A stretch of 64,000 nucleotides of DNA from an uncultured Desulfosoma sp. (lineage in GTDB: Bacteria > Desulfobacterota > Syntrophobacteria > Syntrophobacterales > DSM-9756). The translations under genes were made by a program, and so were the position numbers. Position 1 is the stretch's first letter; each line of letters starts with the position of its first letter. The stretch lies in NCBI GenBank assembly GCA_937960435.1, contig CALGPN010000046.1, forward strand, positions 1-64,000, given 5' to 3'. This document shows positions 45,588 to 53,777 of the stretch, one piece after another. A model generated the notes under the pieces. That model searched no databases and was not told where the DNA came from. It saw only the letters and a program-made list of their open reading frames with translations.

Positions 45588-46372
45588 TGTTTCGATTGGA
45601 TGTCCCTTTCGCTGAGTCGGATGTTGGCCGCCGAAAGTCGGCGGGCGAGTGTGCCGATGAGCCTCATGGCCAGTTGAGGGTTTTCGGAGATGATCTCTTG
45701 GAGCCGCTGGGGTCGATAGACTTGAACCAGGCTTTCGCCCACGCTGGTCACCGTGGCTTGACGGGGTGCTTTGAGCAAGCAGGCCATCTCGCCGAAAAAA
45801 TCTCCTGGTTGGTCGATGCGGCCGATTTCCACCCCTTTGAGGGTGACCCGAAGGCCGCCGTCGCTGGAAACCAGCCGATAGAATTCTTGGCTGTCTTCGC
45901 CTTCCCGGATAAGGATTTCCCCGTCACGGTAATGGCGCACCTCCACGTCCCCGGGCGGAACGAGGGGTTCTTCGCCGTTAGCGGAAAGGGAGGCGTCGGT
46001 GAGTTGCCGAAGCAGCGACAGCACCATTTCTCGAAAAGCCCTGGGCCGGCTGTACAAAAAGTCGTCAAAAGCCATGGCGTCGTAAACCATGATGCGGCAC
46101 GGCGTCAAAGCTCTGGCCGAGAAAGGCGATCGTTTTTTGAAAACCATGGCTTCCAGGCCGAAGACGTCCTTTTCGCCCAGCACCCGGATCTTCCGCTCTC
46201 CTCGCAAGAGGCGCACCTGTCCCCAAAGAATGACATAGAACGCATTCAACGGTTCGCCTTCGGCAAGGATGAGCTCCCCTTCCTGATACGATCGGGCTTC
46301 AACGGGGTAGGGTGGGGCGGTCCCCGGGTCGTCCGGACCTACGCCGTTGGGCGGATAGGATTCGTCGCTCAT
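45569..46372 (-). CDS. Tandem cyclic-nucleotide-binding domain protein
   Basis: This 267-aa soluble protein has two cNMP-binding folds in a row: YQEGELILAEGEPLNAFYVILWGQVRLLRG...GEKDVFGLEAMVFKKRSPFSARALTPC, then YRDGEILIREGEDSQEFYRLVSSDGGLRVTLKG...QPGDFFGEMACLLKAPRQATVTSVGESLVQVY. The second has the FGEMACLLKAPRQATV phosphate-binding cassette (normally FGE...RxA). No HTH follows, so it is not a Crp-type regulator. It may act through protein interaction. The start is set at ATG 46372. It leads miaB in the same transcript. Confidence 0.86.
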   Translation of the reverse strand: MSDESYPPNGVGPDDPGTAPPYPVEARSYQEGELILAEGEPLNAFYVILWGQVRLLRGERKIRVLGEKDVFGLEAMVFKKRSPFSARALTPCRIMVYDAMAFDDFLYSRPRAFREMVLSLLRQLTDASLSANGEEPLVPPGDVEVRHYRDGEILIREGEDSQEFYRLVSSDGGLRVTLKGVEIGRIDQPGDFFGEMACLLKAPRQATVTSVGESLVQVYRPQRLQEIISENPQLAMRLIGTLARRLSAANIRLSERDIQSKQWKDLL

Positions 46373-46425
46373 GACGTGTCGCCTCACAGGGTTTTGAGTG
46401 TCATCGTCCGGAGATTTCCTTTGAG

Positions 46426-46710
46426 CTATGGGGCGTTTCCGTTGTCCTTTCTCTTAGACGAACGCTCATCGGAATGCAAGGGGGCGCCGTCTCGAAAGAA
46501 CCGGATCCCCAAGCGCTCTTGTTCGTTGTGAAGGATCTCCATGAGGTCGGCTTCACAGCCCGGGGCGACGGCGATGCGCACACGGGCCAGTCGAGGGTCT
46601 TCGGTGCTGACGACGCCCAGTCCCTCGTAGGCTTCGATAATGGAGGTGAGAAGATGGATGTTGTGCGGACGGATCCACACTTCGACGATCGTGCACCGAT
46701 CGGCTTTCAT
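46426..46710 (-). CDS. DUF4911 family protein
   Basis: The product has 94 aa. CTIVEVWIRPHNIHLLTSIIEAYEGLGVVSTEDPRLARVRIAVAPGCEADLMEILHNEQERLGIRFF matches the DUF4911 pattern: a beta-strand/helix fold with IEAYEGLG. The function is unknown; it is common in Deltaproteobacteria beside miaB- and cNMP-type genes. GGAAGGATT lies upstream of ATG 46710. It is probably the first gene of the DUF4911-cNMP-miaB-bfn-ade unit reading leftwards. Confidence 0.75.
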   Translation of the reverse strand: MKADRCTIVEVWIRPHNIHLLTSIIEAYEGLGVVSTEDPRLARVRIAVAPGCEADLMEILHNEQERLGIRFFRDGAPLHSDERSSKRKDNGNAP

Positions 46711-46811
46711 GGAATGAAAATCCTTCCATTTTCGGCTTTGTTTTGCGTCAAACCCTATGATAGCAATGGAGACGAAGCAGGGAAAGGGATTCCGAGCGGG
46801 CATGCCTTTCT

Positions 46812-46836
46812 GTAGGGGCGGGCCTTGTGCCCGCCC
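46812..46836. repeat. Palindromic GC-rich repeat, unit 1
   Basis: GTAGG followed by the stem GGGCGGGC / GCCCGCCC around CTTGT. It can fold into a strong hairpin. It recurs at 46887-46911 and, with one extra G, at 46961-46986, at steps of 75 and 74 bp. It is a REP-like interspersed element. Confidence 0.85.
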
Positions 46837-46886
46837 GGACCCATGCGAACCGTAGAGATAGGGGTACTATTAGAGGCCGTATTTCC

Positions 46887-46911
46887 GTAGGGGCGGGCCT
46901 TGTGCCCGCCC
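46887..46911. repeat. Palindromic GC-rich repeat, unit 2
   Basis: Same 25-bp sequence as unit 1. A short shared GCGAA lies downstream of each copy (46848-46852 and 46920-46924), suggesting a longer, less conserved unit of about 75 bp. Confidence 0.85.
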
Positions 46912-46960
46912 GAGTGAAGGCGAAGCAAGGAATATTGTTTCTGTGAATGCATGGGATTTC

Positions 46961-46986
46961 GTCGGGGCGGGGCCTTGTGCCCGCCC
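46961..46986. repeat. Palindromic GC-rich repeat, unit 3 (variant)
   Basis: The left arm carries an extra G and a TC for TA change relative to units 1 and 2. The same ATAGGG/CCCCTAT-type flank is seen at 46991-47017. It lies 104 bp upstream of the following gene's start and could affect its mRNA. Confidence 0.8.
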
Positions 46987-47089
46987 TTTCATAGGGCGCG
47001 ACACGGCGAAACCCCTATGTCCAATAGGAACTGAGAAACCGGTCCGAGACCCCCGGAATCCAAGGGCAGGCCGGCGAGGTAAAGGATCC

Positions 47090-48424
47090 ATGAAACAAAG
47101 CCTCGGCGCACGATGCGCGCTTCTCCTGATCTGTGGTGTCTTTGGGGTTTTGGCCGTGGGGAACCCCGGTGCGGCGCGTGCGGCCCCCCAGAGCTTTGTG
47201 GCCCAAGGTACCGCCCCGCTCCAGCCCAACAACAGAGCGCAAAGCCGGGATCAGGCCCTTGAAGACCTCCTTCGCCAGGCGGTCTTGCAGGCCTTGGGCA
47301 CCTTCGTGCCCGGGCAGGTGCTGGCCGAGAAAAACAAAGAGATTCGAAAAGACATTCTTGCCCAACCCGGGCGTTACGCCCAAAGCTTCAAAATCTTGGG
47401 TGAATATGTGGACGGGGACCTTTATCGGATCCAGGGAGTGGTGGACGTGGCCGTGGGGGCCCTGCGCGCCGATGCGGAAAAACTCGGCATTGTGCCAGCC
47501 CCGGCGGTTCCTCAAGGGGAATCTCCCCCGGTGCCGGAACCGCCGGAGTCCGTCCCCGGATCCGGAGCAGAACCCCGGGGGGGGCCGTCGCGCGCGTCTC
47601 CTGAAGAAGCTCCATCGAAGCGGGTCCTTTGGGTTGTGGCCGAAAACTGGGACGGTTCGTGGAATCTGCCCGCCGAAGACAGCCCGTCGGCTCACGGGAG
47701 CCTATGCGACTGGGCCGTGCAGGAAGCCTCCGACTATGGATGGCGCCTGGAGCGGCTCCCGTCTTCAACGGGTCTGGGACCTCCGCCGTGGGACGCGGAG
47801 ACGCAAAAGCGAATCATGGAGCAGGCCCGTCGGCAGGGGTGGACCCACGGGGTTTTCGGTACGGCACAACGGGCCGGAAAAGTCTTTGAGGTTCGGCTGA
47901 AGGTTGTGGAAACCGCCTCAGGGCGATTGCTGGGCGTGGTGGAGGAACGTGTGGCCACATTGGGCGGTGAGCCGAGCGAAGCGCTGGTCACGTTGGCCGA
48001 GGTTGTGGTGTCCCGAGTGGACGCGCTTCTTTCGGGGACTCCCGCCGCGACGCCGCCGAGCTCACCCGGACCGGCCACGGCGGGTCCCGCCACGGCGCCG
48101 CCCGGCACCGCCGCCGGCCCTTGGGAAATCGCCGTGAAAGGGGATGCCGCCTTCGCCGCCTGGTTGTCCATGGAAAAACGGCTTTCGGAAGCGTCCAAAG
48201 AATTCGCCGTGGATTCGGTGGTTTTGGAAGGGGAAGCCGTGGTGGTGCGGGCGAAAAATGTGGATCCCGAGGCGGTCGGCAAATTGCACGGGATGCGCGT
48301 GGGACTCGCTCTGGTGCTGCGGTTGGAAGGGATCGATCCGACGGCGCGAAAAATCACCATGACGATCGCCCCTGAGTCGGCGCAGCCTCAGGGTCCCGAA
48401 GCCCAAGAATCGAAGACCCCATGA
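47090..48424 (+). CDS. Exported protein with FlgT_N-like domain, function unknown
   Basis: This 444-aa protein has a Sec signal (ARCALLLICGVFGVLAVGNPGAARAAPQ). Residues ~33-135 (FVAQGTAPLQPNNRAQSRDQALEDLLRQAVLQALGTFVPGQ...YAQSFKILGEYVDGDLYRIQGVVDV) resemble the N-terminal domain of FlgT and related SHS2-like envelope proteins. Two Pro/Ala-rich linkers (~140-175 and ~315-345) divide it into three parts. The middle part (KRVLWVVAENWDG...EALVTLAEVVVSRVDALL) looks like a TolB/CsgG-type alpha-beta fold. It is probably periplasmic. No flagellar genes are nearby. GAGGTAAAGGATCC precedes the ATG. Its stop overlaps pgsA (ATGA). Confidence 0.7.
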   Translation: MKQSLGARCALLLICGVFGVLAVGNPGAARAAPQSFVAQGTAPLQPNNRAQSRDQALEDLLRQAVLQALGTFVPGQVLAEKNKEIRKDILAQPGRYAQSFKILGEYVDGDLYRIQGVVDVAVGALRADAEKLGIVPAPAVPQGESPPVPEPPESVPGSGAEPRGGPSRASPEEAPSKRVLWVVAENWDGSWNLPAEDSPSAHGSLCDWAVQEASDYGWRLERLPSSTGLGPPPWDAETQKRIMEQARRQGWTHGVFGTAQRAGKVFEVRLKVVETASGRLLGVVEERVATLGGEPSEALVTLAEVVVSRVDALLSGTPAATPPSSPGPATAGPATAPPGTAAGPWEIAVKGDAAFAAWLSMEKRLSEASKEFAVDSVVLEGEAVVVRAKNVDPEAVGKLHGMRVGLALVLRLEGIDPTARKITMTIAPESAQPQGPEAQESKTP

Positions 48425-48978
48425 GCATTCCCAACATCCTGACCCTGATCCGCATCTTGCTCACCCCATTGCTGGTGTGGCTCTTGCTTAATGAAAAGCT
48501 CACGGCGGCTCTGGCGGTCTTCTTTTTCGCGGGGATTACCGACGGCCTGGACGGCTTTATCGCCCGCGTGTTTCACCAAAAAACCCGCCTGGGCGCCTAC
48601 CTGGACCCCTTGGCCGACAAGATCTTGCTCGTGAGCAGCTTCGTCTTGTTGGGGCATATGAATCTTCTGCCCAGCTCCCTAGTGGTGGCGGCCGTCAGCC
48701 GGGATCTCTTGATCCTGACCGGGGTCATGACGCTGACGTTCTTTCAGGTGCCTTTGGAAATTCGGCCCAGTGCTCTCAGCAAGTTGACCACGCTGGCCCA
48801 AATCGTCACCGTCTTGGTGACCCTTTCCCACCCGCTTATGGCGTGGGCATCATGGCTTCGAAAGAGCCTCTATGTGCTCACGGGGCTCCTCACCGTCGCC
48901 AGCGGTCTGCATTACACGATCTTGGGGTTTCGCATTTGGGAACGCAGCCGCCCCATGGGGACCAACGGGTCCCCATGA
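48421..48978 (+). CDS. pgsA: CDP-alcohol phosphatidyltransferase (PgsA-like)
   Basis: This 185-aa inner-membrane enzyme has about five transmembrane helices. SIPNILTLIRILLTPLLVW starts the family. The active-site motif spans TDGLDGFIARVFHQ and GAYLDPLADK (residues ~41-70), giving the D-x2-DG-x2-AR-x8-G-x3-D-x3-D pattern needed for Mg and CDP binding. It probably makes phosphatidylglycerophosphate from CDP-diacylglycerol; CDP-alcohol enzymes with other acceptors cannot be excluded. The start is fixed by the ATGA overlap with the preceding gene. Confidence 0.9.
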   Translation: MSIPNILTLIRILLTPLLVWLLLNEKLTAALAVFFFAGITDGLDGFIARVFHQKTRLGAYLDPLADKILLVSSFVLLGHMNLLPSSLVVAAVSRDLLILTGVMTLTFFQVPLEIRPSALSKLTTLAQIVTVLVTLSHPLMAWASWLRKSLYVLTGLLTVASGLHYTILGFRIWERSRPMGTNGSP

Positions 48979-49005
48979 GGGGAGCCTTTCGTTGCAGCAT
49001 TTTCC

Positions 49006-49035
49006 TTGACACGACGGGGGCACATTGGCTATAGC
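49006..49035 (+). promoter_or_regulatory. Promoter of tRNA-Val
   Basis: TTGACA (49006-49011), an 18-bp spacer and TATAGC (49030-49035) stand just before the tRNA, with a predicted start near 49042. A GC-rich segment follows the -10. Confidence 0.7.
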
Positions 49036-49049
49036 AGGTCCAACTTCGT

Positions 49050-49124
49050 AGGCACGTAGCTCAGTGGGAGAGCGCTACCTTGACGCGGTAGAAGTCGGCG
49101 GTTCAATCCCGCCCGTGCCTACCA
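49050..49124 (+). tRNA. tRNA-Val(GAC)
   Basis: This is a full cloverleaf. The acceptor stem AGGCACG pairs with CGTGCCT. The D-arm is GCTC/GAGC. The anticodon stem CTACC/GGTAG carries the loop TTGACGC, with anticodon GAC (Val). The variable loop is AAGTC. The T-arm is GGCGG-TTCAATC-CCGCC. The discriminator A and encoded CCA end at 49124. The Val GAC isoacceptor reads GUC/GUU. Confidence 0.95.
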
Positions 49125-49256
49125 CCCGACCCCCTTATTGGGGTCCGCGGCATCGTCACAGGGCACAGACACCGAAGGATGGGTTAAGGCTCGCGGGTGG
49201 AACATCACGCTGTACGGATTCTTCCTTCCAGCGCCCAGACAGGTTGAATCGATAGC

Positions 49257-49295
49257 AAGCATCAGATCCGTCTTGAGGCGGCTGATGCTTTTTTT
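49257..49295 (+). terminator. Intrinsic terminator before thrS
   Basis: AAGCATCAG (49257-49265) pairs perfectly with CTGATGCTT (49282-49290), an inner CCG/CGG extends the stem, and a T-run to 49295 follows. It may end the tRNA transcript or act as an attenuator, since thrS begins 62 bp later. Confidence 0.8.
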
Positions 49296-49357
49296 ATGAA
49301 ATGCGGCGGATGGAGCCGAGGCGACGGCGCCGCCGGGAAAAGGGGATAAACGAAATC

Positions 49358-51304
49358 ATGTCGGAACAATCGGAACACGTATGTGTGAAGTTGGCGGATG
49401 GGACGGCCGTGGAAGTGCCCAAAGGGGCGACGGTGGCGGAAGCGTTGGCTGCAGGGAAGAAATCCAAAAACGGCTGGGTGGCTGCGCGGCTGAACGGACG
49501 GCTGCTGGATCTGCATGCGCCCATCAGGGAAAGCGGCACCTTGGAGCCCATTACGGCTGAAACTCCCGAAGGCCTCGAAATCCTCCGCCACAGCACCTCC
49601 CACATCATGGCTCAGGCGGTGCAGGAACTATATCCGGGAACCAAGATCGCCATCGGACCTGCCATCGAAAACGGTTTTTACTACGACTTCGATGTGGCTC
49701 AGCCTTTCAGCCCCGAGGACTTGGAAAAGATCGAAGCCAAAATGGCCGAAATCATCGAGGCCAAGCTTCCGTTCCGCCGAGAGGAATGGGAGCGCGAAAA
49801 AGCCATCGCGCTGTTTCGGGACCGTGGGGAAACATACAAGGTGGAGCTGCTGGAGGAACTCCAGGAACCCACGGTGTCCGTGTATCGGCAAGGGGACTTC
49901 GTGGATTTATGCCGCGGCCCGCACATTCCCGACACCGGCCACGTCAAAGCCTTCAAACTGCTTTCCCTGGCGGGGGCCTACTGGCGGGGGGACGAACGCA
50001 ACCCCATGCTCCAACGCATCTACGGCACCGTTTTCCCCGACAAGAAGGCCCTGAAGAAATATCTCGATTTCCTGGCCGAAGCGCAGCGCCGCGATCACCG
50101 GCGTCTGGGGCGCGAATTGGATCTCTTCAGTTTTTCCGATGAAGTGGGTGCCGGGATGGTCATCTACCACCCCAAGGGGGCTTTGCTGCGCCACATCCTG
50201 GAAACCTTCGAAAAAAAGGAACATCTGCGCCGAGGCTACCAGATCGTCATGGGGCCGACGCTGTTGAAAACCGAGCTCTGGAAGCGTTCCGGCCATTTCG
50301 ACAATTACCGGGAAAACATGTACTTTACAGAAATCGAAGGGCAGTCCTACGGCATCAAGCCCATGAACTGCCTTTCTCATATGCTCATCTACAAGTCCAA
50401 GGTGCGCAGCTACCGGGACCTGCCCCTTCGGTACTTCGAACTGGGCACGGTGCACCGCCATGAAAAATCCGGGGTGCTTCACGGGTTGCTGCGCGTGCGC
50501 CAGTTCACCCAGGACGATGCCCACATTCTGTGCACCCCCGAGCAGCTCCACGGGGAAATCCAGGGCATCGTAGACTTCGTCATCGAAGTCATGGGCCTTT
50601 TCGGGTTTTCCTACGAAATGGAAATCAGCACTCGGCCGGAAAAATCCATCGGCACCGATGAAGATTGGGAAAGGGCCACCAAAGCCTTGATGGCCGCCTT
50701 GGAAGACAAGGGGATCCCTTACCAGATTTGCGAAGGCGAAGGCGCTTTCTACGGCCCCAAGATCGATGTGAAGCTCCGGGACGCTCTGGAACGCAAATGG
50801 CAATGCGCGACGATTCAATGCGACTTTACCCTGCCGGAGCGTTTCGATCTCACCTACGTGGGCCCGGACGGCAACCGCCACCGCCCCGTCATGCTGCATC
50901 GCGTGATTTTGGGGGCCATCGAGCGGTTTCTCGGGGTGCTTATCGAGCACTATGCCGGGGCCTTCCCCACGTGGCTCGCACCCGTTCAGGCCGTCCTCGT
51001 CACCGTGACGGACAAGCAATTGCCTTTCGCCCGCGAGGTCTACGAACGGCTGCGCGAGGCGGGGGTGCGCGTGGAAATCGACGAGCGCAACGAGAAGCTG
51101 GGCTTCAAAATTCGCGAAGCCCAGGTGCAAAAGATCCCCTACATGCTGGTCGTCGGGGACCAGGAAGTGGAAGCCGGGGCGGTTCGGCCGAGGAAGCGGG
51201 ACGGCCGACAGCTGGACCTTATGAGCCCCGAAGCGTTTATCGAGCTCCTCCGGACCGAGTGCCTCGAAGGTTCCGGGGGACGAATCGGGTTGGGCGCGGT
51301 GTAA
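49358..51304 (+). CDS. thrS: Threonyl-tRNA synthetase
   Basis: This 648-aa class II synthetase starts with a TGS domain ([26 protein letters not shown]). The editing domain has [11 protein letters not shown] and the later C-rich [20 protein letters not shown] with metal-binding His/Cys. The catalytic core has [37 protein letters not shown] (motif 2), [18 protein letters not shown] and the motif 3 [17 protein letters not shown]. The C-terminal anticodon-binding domain follows. It uses the common order thrS-infC-rpmI-rplT-pheST. A terminator-like hairpin lies upstream. The start ATG 49358 has a moderate AAGGGG further away than usual. Confidence 0.97.
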   Translation: MSEQSEHVCVKLADGTAVEVPKGATVAEALAAGKKSKNGWVAARLNGRLLDLHAPIRESGTLEPITAETPEGLEILRHSTSHIMAQAVQELYPGTKIAIGPAIENGFYYDFDVAQPFSPEDLEKIEAKMAEIIEAKLPFRREEWEREKAIALFRDRGETYKVELLEELQEPTVSVYRQGDFVDLCRGPHIPDTGHVKAFKLLSLAGAYWRGDERNPMLQRIYGTVFPDKKALKKYLDFLAEAQRRDHRRLGRELDLFSFSDEVGAGMVIYHPKGALLRHILETFEKKEHLRRGYQIVMGPTLLKTELWKRSGHFDNYRENMYFTEIEGQSYGIKPMNCLSHMLIYKSKVRSYRDLPLRYFELGTVHRHEKSGVLHGLLRVRQFTQDDAHILCTPEQLHGEIQGIVDFVIEVMGLFGFSYEMEISTRPEKSIGTDEDWERATKALMAALEDKGIPYQICEGEGAFYGPKIDVKLRDALERKWQCATIQCDFTLPERFDLTYVGPDGNRHRPVMLHRVILGAIERFLGVLIEHYAGAFPTWLAPVQAVLVTVTDKQLPFAREVYERLREAGVRVEIDERNEKLGFKIREAQVQKIPYMLVVGDQEVEAGAVRPRKRDGRQLDLMSPEAFIELLRTECLEGSGGRIGLGAV

Positions 51305-51355
51305 TGGGAAGATCGCGGAGATGGGCGAAACCTCGAACGAAGGGAGGAACGGACT

Positions 51356-51868
51356 CTGAAAAAAGAACAAGAAAACGTCAATGAGAAGATCCGCGCCCGA
51401 CAGGTGCGCGTCATCGGTGCCGACGGAAGCCAGCTGGGAATCATGTCCTTGCAGGACGCCTTGAACGCGGCTCGGGAAGAAGGCCTCGACCTGGTGGAAG
51501 TGGCCCCCAATGCGGATCCTCCCGTCTGCAAGATCATGGATTACGGCAAATTCCGATACCAGCAAAGCAAGCGGTCCCAGGAAGCCAAGAAGAAACAAAC
51601 GGTCATCCAAGTCAAGGAAGTGAAACTTCGGCCGAAAACCGACGAGCACGACATCCAGACCAAATTGCGCCACATCCGCCGGTTCCTTGCCCAGAAAGAC
51701 AAGGCCAAGGTCACCGTCATCTTTCGCGGTCGGGAAATCGCTTTTAAAGACCGAGGAGAAATGGTGCTGCAAAAGGTGCTGGAGGAACTCAAGGACGAGG
51801 TGGTGGTGGAGATGCCGCCCAAGATGGAAGGGCGCAATCTGGTGATGATCTTGGCCCCCAAGTCCTGA
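51356..51868 (+). CDS. infC: Translation initiation factor IF-3, apparent CTG start
   Basis: The 170-aa IF-3 has an N-domain ENVNEKIRARQVRVIGADGSQLGIMSLQDAL, the linker KFRYQQSKRSQEAKKKQ and a C-domain (EVKLRPKTDEHDIQTKLRHIRRFLAQKDKAKVTVIFRGRE). The family N-terminus begins upstream of the first ordinary start codon (GTG 51404). The frame is open back to 51305, with no in-frame ATG, GTG or TTG before 51404. AGGGAGG at 51341-51347 points to CTG at 51356, eight bases away. Non-AUG starts (AUU, AUC) on infC are known and let IF-3 repress its own translation; CTG is unusual. It lies 51 bp after thrS. Confidence 0.9.
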   Translation: MKKEQENVNEKIRARQVRVIGADGSQLGIMSLQDALNAAREEGLDLVEVAPNADPPVCKIMDYGKFRYQQSKRSQEAKKKQTVIQVKEVKLRPKTDEHDIQTKLRHIRRFLAQKDKAKVTVIFRGREIAFKDRGEMVLQKVLEELKDEVVVEMPPKMEGRNLVMILAPKS

Positions 51869-51910
51869 AGGGAACGAGCCCCGCAGGGCGGGCGTTTTCC
51901 GATAAAACGC

Positions 51911-51939
51911 TTGACACCTCTTAGGTGTGTCAATAGATT
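51911..51939 (+). promoter_or_regulatory. Promoter with palindromic spacer upstream of rpmI
   Basis: TTGACA (51911-51916), a 17-bp spacer and TAGATT (51934-51939). The sequence TTGACACCT at the left and AGGTGTGTCAA at the right of the spacer form an almost perfect inverted repeat covering the -35 box and the whole spacer (51911-51933). It may be an operator for a dimeric regulator or just a hairpin. It would drive rpmI-rplT-pheS independently of infC. Confidence 0.6.
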
Positions 51940-52034
51940 ACACGCTCCGATCGCCGGGACGCCCGGTAGAGGCCTTCGTGCGTCGAAGCCCGAGGCGTCG
52001 TTGAAAAACGGATACAGGAATCGCGGAGGGATTC

Positions 52035-52232
52035 ATGCCGAAATTGAAAACCAAACGGGGAGCCGCCAAGCGTTTCCACCGCACGGGCGGCGGTCTTTTT
52101 GCGCGAGCCAAGGCGGGCAAAAGCCATATCCTGACCAAAAAGAGCGCCAAGCGAAAACGGGCGCTGCGTCAAAGCGCTCTTGTGGATTCAGCCAATTTCA
52201 GGGCTGTGTCGCGCATGCTTCCTTATCTGTAA
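52035..52232 (+). CDS. rpmI: Ribosomal protein L35 (bL35)
   Basis: This 65-aa basic protein is typical of bL35: [20 protein letters not shown]...[32 protein letters not shown] gives the ribosome-binding site. It is the first gene after the promoter at 51911 and precedes rplT by 50 bp. Confidence 0.97.
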   Translation: MPKLKTKRGAAKRFHRTGGGLFARAKAGKSHILTKKSAKRKRALRQSALVDSANFRAVSRMLPYL

Positions 52233-52282
52233 GAACCGCCGGAACCCGGCGCGCATGACAAGAGAGTGAAGGAGCCGGAACC

Positions 52283-52636
52283 ATGCCTCGAGTGAAAAAA
52301 GCGGTGAAGTCGCGCCAACGGCGCAAGAAGATCCTCGATATGGCCAAGGGGTATCGAGGAGGCCGGAGCAAACTCTATCGCACGGCCAAGGAGACGGTCC
52401 AAAGGGCTTTGGTCTATGCCTATAGGGACCGCAAGGCGCGAAAGCGCGATTTCCGATCCCTGTGGATTATGCGCATCAATGCCGCCGCCCGTCAGCACGG
52501 CATGAGTTACAGCCGGTTGATGGATGGACTCAAGAAAGCCCAGGTGGCCCTCGACCGCAAAGTTCTGGCCGGCCTTGCGGTCCATGATCCCAACGCCTTC
52601 GCCAAATTGGTGGCCTTGGCCAAAGAGGCCGCATAA
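52283..52636 (+). CDS. rplT: Ribosomal protein L20 (bL20)
   Basis: This 117-aa protein assembles into the large subunit early. [51 protein letters not shown] and [22 protein letters not shown] are canonical. In many bacteria L20 represses translation of its own operon by binding leader or inter-gene mRNA; a binding site cannot be placed here. It is five bases before pheS, so the two are tightly coupled. Confidence 0.97.
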   Translation: MPRVKKAVKSRQRRKKILDMAKGYRGGRSKLYRTAKETVQRALVYAYRDRKARKRDFRSLWIMRINAAARQHGMSYSRLMDGLKKAQVALDRKVLAGLAVHDPNAFAKLVALAKEAA

Positions 52637-52641
52637 AAATT

Positions 52642-53652
52642 ATGGAAGACGCAGCCCGCGCGTTACTCGCAGAAGCGGAGCAGGCCGTCTCGGCCGCCGG
52701 CACGGACCTCAAGGCCCTGGAAGCACTCCGCGTTCGAATCCTGGGACGAAAAGGGGAACTGACCGCGCTGTTCAAGGCCTTGGGCCAGGTGGACGCCGAA
52801 CGGCGTCCGGCCATGGGAAAAATCCTCAACGAGGTGAAAACACGCCTGGAAGCCCTTTTGGAGGAAGCCATCCAAAGGGCCAAGGAGCAGGCCACCCGGG
52901 AAGGCGAGCGGCTGGACATCACCGCGCCGGGGCGGCGCCCCCTGCGGGGTCGTCTCCATCCCATCACCCAGACCGCCATGGAGATCGCCGCCATTTTCAA
53001 TCGCCTGGGCTTCGAAACCGTGGAAGGGCCCGAAGTCGAGCTGGATTATTACAATTTCGAAGCCTTGAATATCCCCAAAGACCATCCGGCCCGGGACATG
53101 CAAGACACGTTTTACGTGTCCGAAGACGTGGTCCTTCGCACCCACACATCCCCGTTGCAAGTGCGCACCATGGAGCGCAAAAAGCCGCCCATCAAGGTGA
53201 TCGCCCCCGGCAAGGCCTATCGGTGTGACTCCGACGTCACCCATTCCCCCATGTTCCATCAGGTGGAAGGCCTCATGGTGGGGCGCGGCGTCTCTTTCGG
53301 CGACCTGAAGGGGGTCCTGACCGTTTTCGTCCATCAAATGTTCGGCCCCGACGTGGGCCTTCGATTCCGCCCCAGCTTTTTCCCGTTTACGGAACCCAGC
53401 GCTGAAGTGGACATTCAGTGCGTCATCTGCAAGGGATCCGGATGCCGGGTGTGTTCTCAAAGCGGCTGGCTGGAAATCCTGGGCTCGGGCATGGTGGATC
53501 CGGAAGTTTTCAAAATGGTGGGCTACGATCCCGAGGAGGTGACCGGATTTGCCTTCGGCATGGGGATCGAACGCATCGCCATGTTGAAATACGGCATCAA
53601 CGACCTCAGGCTTTTCTTCGAAAACGATCTTCGGTTTCTGCGTCAGTTTTGA
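52642..53652 (+). CDS. pheS: Phenylalanyl-tRNA synthetase alpha subunit
   Basis: The product has 336 aa. An N-terminal coiled-coil ([42 protein letters not shown]) is followed by the class II core with [58 protein letters not shown] (motif 2) and [18 protein letters not shown] (motif 3). It includes a [12 protein letters not shown] zinc-like insertion, an occasional feature of the family. It works with PheT as an alpha2-beta2 tetramer. It starts five bases after rplT with no clear ribosome-binding site of its own. Confidence 0.97.
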   Translation: MEDAARALLAEAEQAVSAAGTDLKALEALRVRILGRKGELTALFKALGQVDAERRPAMGKILNEVKTRLEALLEEAIQRAKEQATREGERLDITAPGRRPLRGRLHPITQTAMEIAAIFNRLGFETVEGPEVELDYYNFEALNIPKDHPARDMQDTFYVSEDVVLRTHTSPLQVRTMERKKPPIKVIAPGKAYRCDSDVTHSPMFHQVEGLMVGRGVSFGDLKGVLTVFVHQMFGPDVGLRFRPSFFPFTEPSAEVDIQCVICKGSGCRVCSQSGWLEILGSGMVDPEVFKMVGYDPEEVTGFAFGMGIERIAMLKYGINDLRLFFENDLRFLRQF

Positions 53653-53777
53653 GTCGGTGAGCTTCCAAAACAGGGCGGCGGGTAGGCCTGAGGGCAAAGG
53701 GCACGACGGGGTCGTGCCCTTTGCCGTAAGAAGGCGGGCGTGAATCGGCCGCAGAGGTTTTGAAGAGGGGAAAATCC

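Noticed and set aside
46812-46986. Three evenly spaced repeats as a CRISPR array
   Set aside because: Units are self-complementary along their whole length, only three exist, the segments between share traces of common sequence, and there are no cas genes.
49190-49215. GGGTGGAAC-like stretch before thrS, suggesting a T-box riboswitch
   Set aside because: The conserved CGCG part of the T-box sequence does not follow, no stem I/specifier loop was seen, and the gap is short. The hairpin at 49257-49295 is better read as a plain terminator.
49907-51772. A 621-codon open frame on the minus strand across thrS and infC
   Set aside because: Antisense shadow of two well supported genes. The sequence shows no domain and crosses a gene border.
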